64,000 bases of DNA from Hydrogenophaga sp. (GTDB lineage Bacteria > Pseudomonadota > Gammaproteobacteria > Burkholderiales > Burkholderiaceae_C), in assembly GCF_014773545.1 (NCBI RefSeq), contig NZ_SDDV01000007.1, positions 1 through 64,000 of the forward strand. Reading direction: 5' to 3'. The notes under the pieces were generated by a model. The model did no database searches. It was not told the origin of the DNA and saw nothing but the letters and a program-made list of their open reading frames with translations. A program made the translations under genes and the position numbers. The first letter of the stretch is position 1; every line of letters starts with the position of its first letter. Below, in pieces: positions 22,889-32,649 of the stretch.

Positions 22889-23761
22889 TCAAGGCCTCAT
22901 CCGATTGCGCTGCTGCTTGATTTTGCGCAGCGCAAGAAAATCAAACCAGGTATCCCAGCCGCGCCAGACCAAGGGGATAGAAACTGAAGCATCAGCGTAC
23001 AAATGAGCTATGTGGGACGGCAATGCAGACAAGCCCTGCGCCTTCAGCGGCGCCCGCAGGAGTTGCCCTTGAAAATGACGCAGGCTGTAGCGGATTTTTC
23101 TGCGATAGTAAAGACGCAGATCTGCCAACGAAAGGGGGGACAGTTTGCGGTAAGAAAAAGTTGCCGCCGGACAAGCCACCACATGCTCCCGCTTCCACTC
23201 CTGCCTGGGATTCAAGTCCCAGTAGGCCAAGGAACCAACCAGCGAGTCATCGCCAATCAAACCGACCGGCAGGCGCACATGCTGCGCCCTGAGTCGGGTC
23301 ACGAATTCAGCCGACAGGGCATAAAGATTGCCCACCAGACCACCGCTGGCAAGAATCTGCTGGCGCAGCCGGGACGATGCGCGCTCAGTCGGCACACCGG
23401 TGGCGGCGTGGATGCAGGGCTGCGCCGCCAAGCCGGCCTCCAGAGCATCCAGACTGGCGCGGGAAATGGTGCAATCGCCGTCGGTAAACACATAGAGGTC
23501 AGCCTGCACGTTCAATTCATGGACAAACACATTCCAGGCATTCGCCTTGTCGCCGATGGAGATGATGATCAGGCGGCAAAAATCATTGCTTGCAGCATAG
23601 GCGCGCACCAAACCGTCGGTGGCGTCGGTGCTGCCGTTGTTTAGCACATAACAAACGTCGCCCGGCCCGCTGGCGGCCTTGATGTGATCGAGGCAATCGA
23701 TGATATTCCTTGCCTCATTGTGCGCAAACACCGCAATCGCACGCCTGAACTTGACTGACAT
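22889..23761 (-). CDS. glycosyltransferase family 2
   Basis: RAIAVFAHNEARNIIDCLDHI...LNNGSTDATDGLVRAYA...YVFTDGDCTISRASLDAL. Confidence 0.82.
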   Translation of the reverse strand: MSVKFRRAIAVFAHNEARNIIDCLDHIKAASGPGDVCYVLNNGSTDATDGLVRAYAASNDFCRLIIISIGDKANAWNVFVHELNVQADLYVFTDGDCTISRASLDALEAGLAAQPCIHAATGVPTERASSRLRQQILASGGLVGNLYALSAEFVTRLRAQHVRLPVGLIGDDSLVGSLAYWDLNPRQEWKREHVVACPAATFSYRKLSPLSLADLRLYYRRKIRYSLRHFQGQLLRAPLKAQGLSALPSHIAHLYADASVSIPLVWRGWDTWFDFLALRKIKQQRNRMRP

Positions 23762-23808
23762 GAGCACCTCAATCGAATTGAATGCCAAAACCCGTTGCGA
23801 CATAAAGA

Positions 23809-25527
23809 CTATATGAATGGCTTGGCTGCCTGCAGCAGATAGATGTAACGCAAAAAACCGATCCGACCCAAAAGGTACGCAAACAAAAGCTTGCCATGAT
23901 GCAGCAGTTCATGCGGAAAATCGTTGCGCTCAAGCATCTGCTTATAAAGATCGAGCTGCCGGCGCTGATTTAAACGCCTTTCACCTGCCGGCAGCCAGCC
24001 GTCCGTCCACTGATTGCGCAAACCAAGCGGCTCAGGAACAGGACAGGGATCGCTGTTCGGGTATGCCTGCCAAGGAACCGCTTGCACCGCCGCAGGAAAA
24101 GTAGACAACCATTGGTAATACAATCGATGACGCGCCAGCCACTCGGGCGGGGCTGACAAAGCCAGCGCCACAAAATCGGCATCACAAAACGGCAGCACAT
24201 AATCGATCCGGTGCAAATCCAAGTCTTCAAAGTGAGACGGCAGGAATTCGCCACGAATTTCCTGCGTGACAATGAAGGTGCGCAAACCGCGAGCCAACTC
24301 GGTACTGGTGCATCGCTGCAATTCAGCATGTACTGAACGATTCAGCGCAGCCAAGATGATCGCATAGTGTTTGGTGCGAAAAATATGCCTGGGCAAGAAA
24401 AATCCGCTGTTGCGAAAAAAAATCTGCAACACCTTTTCCACATCGCCCGATTGCTGCGCCAACAGCAAATCGGGAGTGGCGGTGGTTTGCGCCAGCACCG
24501 CATCACCACCATGTCCAGACCAAACCTGATGGGGTAGTTCTGGCAATTCATCTGCACCCAAACCAAGCCGCCACTGCTGATGAGCAAATATCCTTAGGTT
24601 GGCGCCAGCGGGTGCGCTCTTTTGCAGCTCAAAATGGTGCGTGCCCAAAGCCTGTGCGGCCTGCCTGCCCAGCACGCAATCAACCGACCCAGCCGGGGCA
24701 AAATTTATCGAGTGCACCTGTGCGCCCGCTTGACGCATGGCGGCTATCACGCAGCGCGAGTCCAGTCCTCCAGACAACTGAGCCACGGCTGAATGCTGGC
24801 TGCCAAGACGCAAGTGCACGGCCTGTGAAAAACAATGCTGCAACTCGTTGCACAAAGCAGAACGATCGAGCGTGAAGGGACTCAGACGACTCCAATCCCA
24901 ATAGACAGATTCTGCAGGTTGACCGGCAACAATATCAAGCAGCACGCCGGGAGCCAAACGTCGGATATGCTCGTGCACAGTCCGATTCGACAGTATGTAG
25001 CCCATGGCAGACTGCTGCGCGCACGCAGTCAAGTCACGCGGGTAATTCAAGTGAGGAGCTAGCACCAGCATCATGCGCAGGCTGCAGGAAAAGATCAAGC
25101 AGTCGTTGCTGCGCGCATAATAAAGCGGGCGTATGCCGAGCTTGTCGCTAGCCAAACGAATCCGATCTGCTGCGGGGTCCAGATGTACGCAGCAAAACGT
25201 GCCGCGCGCGCGCTGCAGCACATCGCTGCGGCCGATTTGCCAATCCTTATGCAAAATGGAAATAGCCAAAGACGGCTCAGCAGCACCATCTGCGCACGCA
25301 ATGACCGGGTCACCGGCCAGGCAGGCCAGACTGCCATCACTGTCATGCCACACGACAGCCGAAGGACTCGACTGCAGGTCGACGTGAGCGACAGCATGAC
25401 GGTCACCCAAAAAAATCCGTGGACGATCCCCAGCATGTCTGCTGAGCGTGCGCTCGAGCAGCTCAATTTGCTGATGCGAAACCGAAGTAGATTGACTTAG
25501 GCTGACAATACCCGAAAAAAACTGCAT
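23809..25527 (-). CDS. asparagine synthase-related protein lacking the glutaminase Cys
   Basis: MQFFSGIVSLSQ...LASDKLGIRPLYYARSND...VAQLSGGLDSRCVIAAMRQAG...VWSGHGGDAVLAQ. Confidence 0.8.
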   Translation of the reverse strand: MQFFSGIVSLSQSTSVSHQQIELLERTLSRHAGDRPRIFLGDRHAVAHVDLQSSPSAVVWHDSDGSLACLAGDPVIACADGAAEPSLAISILHKDWQIGRSDVLQRARGTFCCVHLDPAADRIRLASDKLGIRPLYYARSNDCLIFSCSLRMMLVLAPHLNYPRDLTACAQQSAMGYILSNRTVHEHIRRLAPGVLLDIVAGQPAESVYWDWSRLSPFTLDRSALCNELQHCFSQAVHLRLGSQHSAVAQLSGGLDSRCVIAAMRQAGAQVHSINFAPAGSVDCVLGRQAAQALGTHHFELQKSAPAGANLRIFAHQQWRLGLGADELPELPHQVWSGHGGDAVLAQTTATPDLLLAQQSGDVEKVLQIFFRNSGFFLPRHIFRTKHYAIILAALNRSVHAELQRCTSTELARGLRTFIVTQEIRGEFLPSHFEDLDLHRIDYVLPFCDADFVALALSAPPEWLARHRLYYQWLSTFPAAVQAVPWQAYPNSDPCPVPEPLGLRNQWTDGWLPAGERRLNQRRQLDLYKQMLERNDFPHELLHHGKLLFAYLLGRIGFLRYIYLLQAAKPFI

Positions 25528-25564
25528 AAAAATTAATCTCAACGATTAAACTTGTCGACGAATA

Positions 25565-26521
25565 CTAAGCAAGCAGACGAAGAAAAGCTTTTGGCATGAG
25601 ATGTATTTTGGGGTGGCGTGCATAACGAAGGTATGTTCGACATGCCGCAACAGTGGCAGAAAAACCCTGCGTGGGTGCAAAATACAACAACACCTCAGAC
25701 TGATTCGATAACAACTCTTGCAAGCGGGAACCTGCTGCCGGATCGAGCGCCAAAATGTTCTTGTTCCTGATCATTTCAAGCACTTTGAGCACCGCCAATG
25801 CCTGCGAATACTGTTTGCGCGGACCTGACATATTGCCAGCATGACGGTGAATGATGCAACCCACTCTGTCGATGAATATTAATTGTCCAAGCGCAGCCAA
25901 CCGCACAAAGAGTTCACGATCCTCTGCAAATCGAAGACTGTCGTCGTGCAGCGTCAACGAACCTCCGATACTTCGCGGAAACATAGCGCCACTGGTTGGG
26001 ATAAAGTTTCCTCCCAGCAAAGCAGACAAAATCGATGAATTCATGGGACGCACTGTGGCAGCGTCGCTGGAACTGCAATGGCGCAGCGCCAGCAAGCGAA
26101 AATCAGGCAGGCTGACGCGCTCGGAGTCTGGTGCAGTCACGTGAAACTCGCGCCGCATGGCAGAAAAATACAAGGTGGCGGCAGGGAATTGCTGCTGCGC
26201 CAGGTGCAAAAACTCGATATGCTCCGGCTCAAACTCGTCGTCGGCATCCAGCAAGGCTATATGAGTCGAAACAGCACTGCGAATGGCTAAATTGCGCGTC
26301 GCTGCAAGGCCTGAATTTTCTTGCTGCAAGACCCGAGTCGGAATGGATTGGGCAACCGCATGGCTTCGAGCCAATTCTGCAGTCTGGTCAGTCGAGCCAT
26401 CATCCACCACCAGAAGCTCATCCGGCAGATGGGTCTGTCGCAGCACGCTGTCGAGCGCGCGGACAATGAAATGTTCGGCGTTGAAGGCAGGAATGACGAC
26501 AGCGATGGAAATTTTTGACAT
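25565..26521 (-). CDS. glycosyltransferase family 2
   Basis: MSKISIAVVIPAFNAEHFIVRALDSVLRQTHLPDELLVVDDGSTDQTAELAR...ALLDADDEFEPEHIE. Confidence 0.9.
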   Translation of the reverse strand: MSKISIAVVIPAFNAEHFIVRALDSVLRQTHLPDELLVVDDGSTDQTAELARSHAVAQSIPTRVLQQENSGLAATRNLAIRSAVSTHIALLDADDEFEPEHIEFLHLAQQQFPAATLYFSAMRREFHVTAPDSERVSLPDFRLLALRHCSSSDAATVRPMNSSILSALLGGNFIPTSGAMFPRSIGGSLTLHDDSLRFAEDRELFVRLAALGQLIFIDRVGCIIHRHAGNMSGPRKQYSQALAVLKVLEMIRNKNILALDPAAGSRLQELLSNQSEVLLYFAPTQGFSATVAACRTYLRYARHPKIHLMPKAFLRLLA

Positions 26522-26584
26522 CACAATTCTTCCAAAACGACGCAGAACTGGTAGCAATGAAGGTCAGTAAGGAATGGTATCGAT

Positions 26585-27640
26585 TCAACGAATGAGTTGA
26601 AAAAGCAAGCGCTGCAGCGAACCCTGAAGAAATGCACTGCGGCCACCCTGGCAGGCGCGCGACTGATAGCCCAGCGACTTTTTGAAAAACGTCAAACCCT
26701 GCCCGCCATCGCCACCGGGATCAGCAGCGACGCCGCCGGTATTGATTTCTCTACAGCCTTGCTCGCGCATCAAAAAAACCACCGCGAGCGCTGCAAAGGT
26801 GTTGGCGCCACTTTCATATGCACCCTGGCTGCAGCCGCGCAGTAATTCTATCGAGCGCGACCCGGTTCGCAACACGAAAGTTGCCACACAGGGGTCCTGA
26901 TCGGTAAAAGTGAGATAAACAGCGCCAACGCCACTGCGGCAACAGCGTTCGACAGCCGCAAAGTCCACACCCGGCAAGCCAATATACTGATAGTCGGTGT
27001 TGCCGCGCCCAACGCGCTTGCTTTTCGTATGGGACATCAGGTCTTGCAGTATGGATACGCGATCTTCTGCCTCATAAAGTTCAAAACGAGCGCCAGATTT
27101 CAATAGCTTGCGGTATGCCTGTCTCACCTTTGGCTTGGTGCCCAACAGCAACTGCTCGGGACTGGGCTGCAAATCAAGAAAGTATTCACTGATCTCGTGC
27201 TTCCAGGGCAGGATATCGGACGGCACAGCGTGGGGATGATCATAGGCAAGCATATCGACAAAGTACCAGCCCATCTGCTTGCCGTAGGCCAGCAGCGCGC
27301 TGATGCAGGCGCGCCGGCAATTCTCGTCAACCGCAGAACGGTAGACTGCACCAGTAAAAGAGATGAAACAGGCGTCCTGCCTGCGCAATAGGCCAGTGCC
27401 AACGGGTGCTACAACGCCGGCGAGCAAGCCCAGACATTCGTCGCCGTCATAAAACCGCAAGAACACAGGCTGGCGCTCAACTGTCGCAAGCGCGCTGAGA
27501 AACCGGCTCGACAGCAGCGGACTGCCAGAGAATTCGAGCAAGCAGCGCTCCCACTCTTGCAGGTCCAAGCACGCACTGATGCGCACATCGGCAATGGGCT
27601 GGGACAGGTGCATGGACTGCCGTGAAAAAAGCAAATTCAT
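26585..27640 (-). CDS. GNAT/FemAB-like acyltransferase
   Basis: RQAYRKLLKSGARFELYEAED...SGANTFAALAVVFLMREQGCREINTGG...GLTFFKKSLGYQS. Confidence 0.65.
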   Translation of the reverse strand: MNLLFSRQSMHLSQPIADVRISACLDLQEWERCLLEFSGSPLLSSRFLSALATVERQPVFLRFYDGDECLGLLAGVVAPVGTGLLRRQDACFISFTGAVYRSAVDENCRRACISALLAYGKQMGWYFVDMLAYDHPHAVPSDILPWKHEISEYFLDLQPSPEQLLLGTKPKVRQAYRKLLKSGARFELYEAEDRVSILQDLMSHTKSKRVGRGNTDYQYIGLPGVDFAAVERCCRSGVGAVYLTFTDQDPCVATFVLRTGSRSIELLRGCSQGAYESGANTFAALAVVFLMREQGCREINTGGVAADPGGDGGQGLTFFKKSLGYQSRACQGGRSAFLQGSLQRLLFQLIR

Positions 27641-27642
27641 GT

Positions 27643-29124
27643 CTAGGTTTTCCTGTTAAGTCTATGCCAGGCTGGCAACAGACGCTGCATGATGAACGCC
27701 TCGCCACCAGCTGGCCGACCAGCCAGCAGCCACAGGGCAAGAATGCAGAAAACATATAGCAAGGCTCCTGCCGTACACTTAATGAGCAGCACGAATAGCA
27801 CTGGCAGAGCCAGCGCTGACTGTAGCCAGAGCAGTACCAAGGCCATTACTGCCCCAGCCAGTACGGGTCGGTAAAAAGTCCTGAGCAAATCGCTCCAGCG
27901 CAATGCAGGAAAAGCGAGCAGCAACAATGTAAATGAAAGCACAATCGCCACGCCGGCTGAAATTGCAAAGCGTGTCCAGGCAATGTCTGTTGCTGGGGCC
28001 TGTGCAATGACAGTAAAGGCAGCAGCGACAAACAGCAGCGCCAGCATCCATGAAATCAGCACATTCCATCGAATCCGACCGAGCACGATCAGCATGTATT
28101 GGCTGCTGGCAATCAGGGCAGCTCCGGCATGTACCAGCGCCAACACCTGCAGGAACGGAGCCACCCCAAGCCAGGCCGGACCCAGCAGCACCTGCACCAG
28201 TTCGTCCGCGACAATGAGCAGTCCAATAGCTGCTGGCAAGGCCAGCAGATTCTGTGCACTTTGCGCCACCAAATAGAGTCGCTTAAGCTCTTGCGGGTCG
28301 TGCGCAGCAGCGACAAAAGCCGGAAATAGGGCGCGATTGATCGGCGCCAACAATTCAGTCGTCGGCATGGCGGCAATATCATCGGCCAGCGAGTATTCGC
28401 CCATGGTGCTCGTGTTGTTCCAGCGACCGACCAGGATGCGATGCAAATTGTCCTCGGTGTAGCCGCCTAGATTACCAATCAACATCCACTGCGAGACCGC
28501 GAATATTTCTCGCATTTTCCGGGTGCTCAGCCGAGGCCGCATTGGATGCATCAGATAACTCAGTACGATTCCGCTGCTGCGCCCGGCCAGGGTGCCGAAC
28601 ACCATCGCCCAATAGCTCTGCATATACCAGGCCAGCAGCATAGTGACAGAAAACCCAATCAGGCGCCGGAACAGGCGAAAGTAAAACTCGGACTGGAAAT
28701 CAAGGTCTTTCTGAAATTTGATGACCCCGATATTTTCCAGTCCGGTCAGGAACATTGCCAGTGCCAGCACCTGCAGCACCGGCTCGATGCGCTGGTCGAC
28801 GAAATAATCAGCAATCAAGCCGGAGCAGAAAAATATCAATAGCGCGGCCGCGCTGTTTTGCAATAGACGCAAGGTCCAGGCGGAGTTGTAATGTTCCTGT
28901 GTCGCACGTGGGTTTTGAATCAGGGCCACGTGCACCCCCATGTCGAGCAGGACATCGGCCAGTCCAACCGCCAGCGCCGCCATGGCAATGACGCCAAAAT
29001 CATCCGGCAGTAATAAACGCGCCAGAATCAGCGTGCTGGCCAAACCAATCAGCCGATCCACCCAGCGCGTGGCGACGGTAAAGAGCATGCCGCGCAGGAG
29101 GCTGGGGCGAGGGGTGTCGGTCAT
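27643..29124 (-). CDS. lipopolysaccharide/oligosaccharide flippase (Wzx-like)
   Basis: Polytopic; RLIGLASTLILARLLLPDDFGVIAMAALAVGLADVLLDMGVHVALIQ...YNSAWTLRLL. Confidence 0.88.
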   Translation of the reverse strand: MTDTPRPSLLRGMLFTVATRWVDRLIGLASTLILARLLLPDDFGVIAMAALAVGLADVLLDMGVHVALIQNPRATQEHYNSAWTLRLLQNSAAALLIFFCSGLIADYFVDQRIEPVLQVLALAMFLTGLENIGVIKFQKDLDFQSEFYFRLFRRLIGFSVTMLLAWYMQSYWAMVFGTLAGRSSGIVLSYLMHPMRPRLSTRKMREIFAVSQWMLIGNLGGYTEDNLHRILVGRWNNTSTMGEYSLADDIAAMPTTELLAPINRALFPAFVAAAHDPQELKRLYLVAQSAQNLLALPAAIGLLIVADELVQVLLGPAWLGVAPFLQVLALVHAGAALIASSQYMLIVLGRIRWNVLISWMLALLFVAAAFTVIAQAPATDIAWTRFAISAGVAIVLSFTLLLLAFPALRWSDLLRTFYRPVLAGAVMALVLLWLQSALALPVLFVLLIKCTAGALLYVFCILALWLLAGRPAGGEAFIMQRLLPAWHRLNRKT

Positions 29125-31355
29125 GCTGTGTCAGGCCTATGCAAGCGATCAAACAACTCGACCAGGCGCTGCGTCTGTGCCGCGCGCGAGTATTTTTCCA
29201 GTTGCTTGCAATTGGACTGAAATAAAGTTGCAGGGCGTTCGCGCCGGAGTTGCTCGAAAAAAATCAGCAGCACGGTCTTGATGGCATCGTGATTATTGCT
29301 GTCGGCCTGCCACACCTGTTGGTAGTTGGCTAGGAATGCCGCTGAATCGCCCTGCGGATCGACCAATGCCAGCAGCGGTCGCTGCGCGCGCAGATACTCG
29401 TAGATTTTGGCAGGAATTTGGGCATTGAATTGACTGCCTTGAATCACCAGCAAGCCGTCGGCGGCTAGCATTTCAGCGATCGCTTGCCGGTAGGGCACAG
29501 CTGGCGCCAGATCGACAATGGTTTCCAGCGAAAAACGGCTGGCGCAGGCCAGCACTTCTTTTTCGTGGTGCGCCGCCCGGAATCTGAGCTGCAATTGCTC
29601 GGGCCGCAGCAAGCCCTGATCGATCAGGCTGCGCAGCGCGGCAAACAAAGCGGACGGGTCCCGTTCGCGGGGATAAATCAAGCCGCTGTGCAACAAAACC
29701 AGCTTGCCTGCATCGACATCGCTGCGCTGCGCCTGCACTTGTTCAAATGCCGATTCATCATAGCCGTTCTCGATCACCCGGCACTTATGCGCCGCAGCCG
29801 GGTAGCGCTGCTGATAGGCGGTGGCGGCCCGAGCGGTTGTGAATACGCAGAAGGCGGCTTCTCGCATGGCCTGCTGCTCAAGCAGGTTCCAAAGGCGGCG
29901 CTGCACCCCAGCGGCTGGAAATGTATCGGTCAGCATCGGGTCGCGAAAATCGGCCACCCAGGGCAGGCCGCTCAGTCGCGCCAGGCTGGCGGCGATCCCG
30001 TGTGCGGTGGCTATCGGGTAAGTACTCCAGATCAGTTGCGGCCGCTTGCGTCTGATCTCTTGCAAACCTGCCAGCACAGCGCCGGGCCACCAACTGGACC
30101 AGCGGTCAGGCCAGGCAAAAGCCGCCGGATATTTTCCGAACAGCGACAGATGCCGGGAGGCGTCGAGCGCAAAGCCGCGCAGGATGCGGGTGGCAGCGGG
30201 TATAGACGCCACCAGATCGGTGCGCGATTCGACGTAGGCGCGCGGACTCGCGGTCAAGACGGTGGGGTGCCAGTTGTGTGCAGGCAGATTTTTGACAAAA
30301 TTCAACGTGCGCAAAACGCCGCTGCTGCCCGCCTGCGGCGGAAAATGAAAAGCGACCATCAGTACACTTTTGCCGGATTCATTTTCCCGCAGGCGCTGCG
30401 CATGTGTTTTCTTTTGCTGCCATAGTTGCCGGTTCAGGCGGGCCCCAGCGCTTAGCGCAGGCGTGCATCTGGGTAACTGCAGTACCGAAGTGCTGTGGCT
30501 TGCCAGCCCCGGCTGCGTGCTCACGGCCAGACAGTAGCCGCAACGGCTGACCATTTCCATATGCTCCGAGCGATACCCCAGCCCCGGCTCGCCAAAGGGA
30601 TAGGCCAGTGCCTGCACCCGACCTTTAATTAACCCTTCCAGTTGTTCTTTGGACTGACCGATTTCCTGATAAGCCAGCGTGGCTGGGCAGCACGTCAGCA
30701 TGGCATTGGAAATGGTTTGACTGCCGATGGAAAATCCCCGGCCATGAAGTGCGCGCACCTGTTCGGGCAGCAGGCGCGGGGTTTGCATCGGGTTGCTCTT
30801 CAATTGCGTCTCGATCTGCTGCAGGTATTGTTCGCGTGGCGCCGATTCTTGCGCACGCAATTTGCTTTCGAGCTGGCTGATGGTCTGCAAGCGTGCGCTG
30901 GTGTTACCGAGTTTGAGCGCTGAAGCTGCAATGGAAGGCAAAACCAACTCATCAATGTCTGCTGCTGCCTGCAGGACTGCGTGGCGCAGTCGATCGCTCC
31001 ATAAAGGGTGGCCAAAAAACTGTCCGCTGCTGATAAAGAAGGTGGCGTGCAGTTGCTGCTGCTCTAGTTGGGACGCGACCGCATGCAACCATTGAGTGCT
31101 GCCCTGATCGAAGGTGATGGACGCTGCGGCGCCAGGCAGCTGGCCCGCACGCAATCCCAACACCGCATCAGATAGCGGCAGCACCCGGTAGTTGTTGTTT
31201 ATGCGCAAGAGCAGTTTTTGAAAAGCACGCAGCGCCGCTTCACGCGTATCGGCAGAGTTGTCAAAATCAGCCGGCATGACGAACCTGAACAGCGTCAGCT
31301 TGCCGCGCAAGAGCCAGCTGTTCGTTGCGGTCAGCAGGGTTTCAAGGTGTTCCAT
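29121..31355 (-). CDS. fusion: degenerate polysaccharide deacetylase (NodB-like) domain + glycosyltransferase family 4-like
   Basis: N-terminus ASITFDQGSTQWLHAVASQLEQQQLHATFFISSG...GFSIGSQTISNAMLTCCPATLAYQEIGQSKEQLE...AYPFG; C-terminus FHFPPQAGSSGVLRTLNFVKNLPAHNWHPTVLTA...WVADFRDPM...VIENGYDESAF. Confidence 0.8.
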   Translation of the reverse strand: MEHLETLLTATNSWLLRGKLTLFRFVMPADFDNSADTREAALRAFQKLLLRINNNYRVLPLSDAVLGLRAGQLPGAAASITFDQGSTQWLHAVASQLEQQQLHATFFISSGQFFGHPLWSDRLRHAVLQAAADIDELVLPSIAASALKLGNTSARLQTISQLESKLRAQESAPREQYLQQIETQLKSNPMQTPRLLPEQVRALHGRGFSIGSQTISNAMLTCCPATLAYQEIGQSKEQLEGLIKGRVQALAYPFGEPGLGYRSEHMEMVSRCGYCLAVSTQPGLASHSTSVLQLPRCTPALSAGARLNRQLWQQKKTHAQRLRENESGKSVLMVAFHFPPQAGSSGVLRTLNFVKNLPAHNWHPTVLTASPRAYVESRTDLVASIPAATRILRGFALDASRHLSLFGKYPAAFAWPDRWSSWWPGAVLAGLQEIRRKRPQLIWSTYPIATAHGIAASLARLSGLPWVADFRDPMLTDTFPAAGVQRRLWNLLEQQAMREAAFCVFTTARAATAYQQRYPAAAHKCRVIENGYDESAFEQVQAQRSDVDAGKLVLLHSGLIYPRERDPSALFAALRSLIDQGLLRPEQLQLRFRAAHHEKEVLACASRFSLETIVDLAPAVPYRQAIAEMLAADGLLVIQGSQFNAQIPAKIYEYLRAQRPLLALVDPQGDSAAFLANYQQVWQADSNNHDAIKTVLLIFFEQLRRERPATLFQSNCKQLEKYSRAAQTQRLVELFDRLHRPDTA

Positions 31356-32649
31356 CGATCAATGGCAATTGGGCCTGTCGGCGTTGTTGCTGCCGGATGA
31401 CCTCCAGCAGCATCATGCAGATGTAGGGCAGCTCAAAGTACGCCACGCTGAGCAAAGAACCGGCCACCAAGTAGACGCACAGCGCAATGATCAACATGCC
31501 GGCCAGATCGCCGGCCCAGCGCTGCGCGACACCGGCCTGTTTGACTAGCCGGCGAATTTCTTGGTAGGTGTATGCGGCGTTGATGAAAAGGGCCAGAAAA
31601 ATAAAAAACCCAACAAAACCCAGATCGCCCAGCACCTCGAACCAGATGCTGTGCGCCGCCACTCCGCTGCGGCCAACATCTGGCGTTTCAATGAAACCCA
31701 GTAGACCCGGTTCGTCCTTGAATTTGTCCCAGACCGGGTACGATTGAATCGCCCGAAAGCCACCACCAAAAATCGGATGCTCGACTGCAATGGCTGAGCT
31801 GACCTTCCAGGCGGTGACTCGGCCCATGAAAGACTCATCTTCTTCAGCGGTTTGGATGGTTTGCATGCGTTCGGTCCATTCGGTCGGCGCGAGCTGCAGC
31901 ACCAGAAAACCGCTCAGCAGCACAAACACCAGTCCGGGAATGATTTTCCTGCTGCGCAGCACGATCAGTAGGGCGACGGTAAACAAGGCGATCAGGCCGC
32001 CGCGCGAATGGGTGGCGACTACAGCCAACACGGTCAGGAGCAGGGCGCCGGCAAAGCCCCAGCGAATGAGCTTGTGCGAGCTGTACTGCCAAAGGTAGTA
32101 GAGCAGCGGCAATACCATGGCCAGCACCATGGCGAGGTGGTTGTTGTCACCAAATTTCAAGATCACCTGGGCGTTGTGGGCGCCCCCACTGGCTATGAAT
32201 TTCAAGCCGTCCAGGACACCATGAAAGCTGGTTGCAATGGCGATCATGATCACCAGGGCATGGATGCGCAAGCGATTTGTCACCAGCATCGGCATGAACA
32301 GACAAAATAATACGGTCTTTGCCAGGTTGCTGAACAGCTCCCAATTTCGCACCAACCCAGGATAGGCAAACAGGGCGCAGAAAAAACCGTGCAGCACGAA
32401 CAGCAAAAATAAAACAGTGGTGCGGTTGAACTCGAAGCGCTGATTTTCGCTGTCCTTCAGAAGCAGCAAGCTGGCCATGGTGATCATGGCAAAAATTTGC
32501 ACGAATGGCACGCCGATCATGAAGCCGTAGAGATAACTTCCGATTGCGATCAGACCGGCCCAGCCCCACAGCAAATAGGCAGTATACGAATGGGTGAAGG
32601 CCAGCGGCACGAATAGCAGCATGAAACCGAAGACGAGCAGGTCACGCAC
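31342..32649 (-). CDS. exosortase A-associated O-glycosylation ligase / O-antigen ligase family (Wzy-like)
   Basis: VRDLLVFGFMLLFVPLAFTHSYTAYLLWGWAGLI...LKFGDNNHLAMVLAMVLPLLYYL...THSRGGLIALFTVA...EHPIFGGGF...AAHSIWFEVLGDLG. GTG start at 32649 inferred. Confidence 0.85.
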   Translation of the reverse strand: MRDLLVFGFMLLFVPLAFTHSYTAYLLWGWAGLIAIGSYLYGFMIGVPFVQIFAMITMASLLLLKDSENQRFEFNRTTVLFLLFVLHGFFCALFAYPGLVRNWELFSNLAKTVLFCLFMPMLVTNRLRIHALVIMIAIATSFHGVLDGLKFIASGGAHNAQVILKFGDNNHLAMVLAMVLPLLYYLWQYSSHKLIRWGFAGALLLTVLAVVATHSRGGLIALFTVALLIVLRSRKIIPGLVFVLLSGFLVLQLAPTEWTERMQTIQTAEEDESFMGRVTAWKVSSAIAVEHPIFGGGFRAIQSYPVWDKFKDEPGLLGFIETPDVGRSGVAAHSIWFEVLGDLGFVGFFIFLALFINAAYTYQEIRRLVKQAGVAQRWAGDLAGMLIIALCVYLVAGSLLSVAYFELPYICMMLLEVIRQQQRRQAQLPLIDGTP

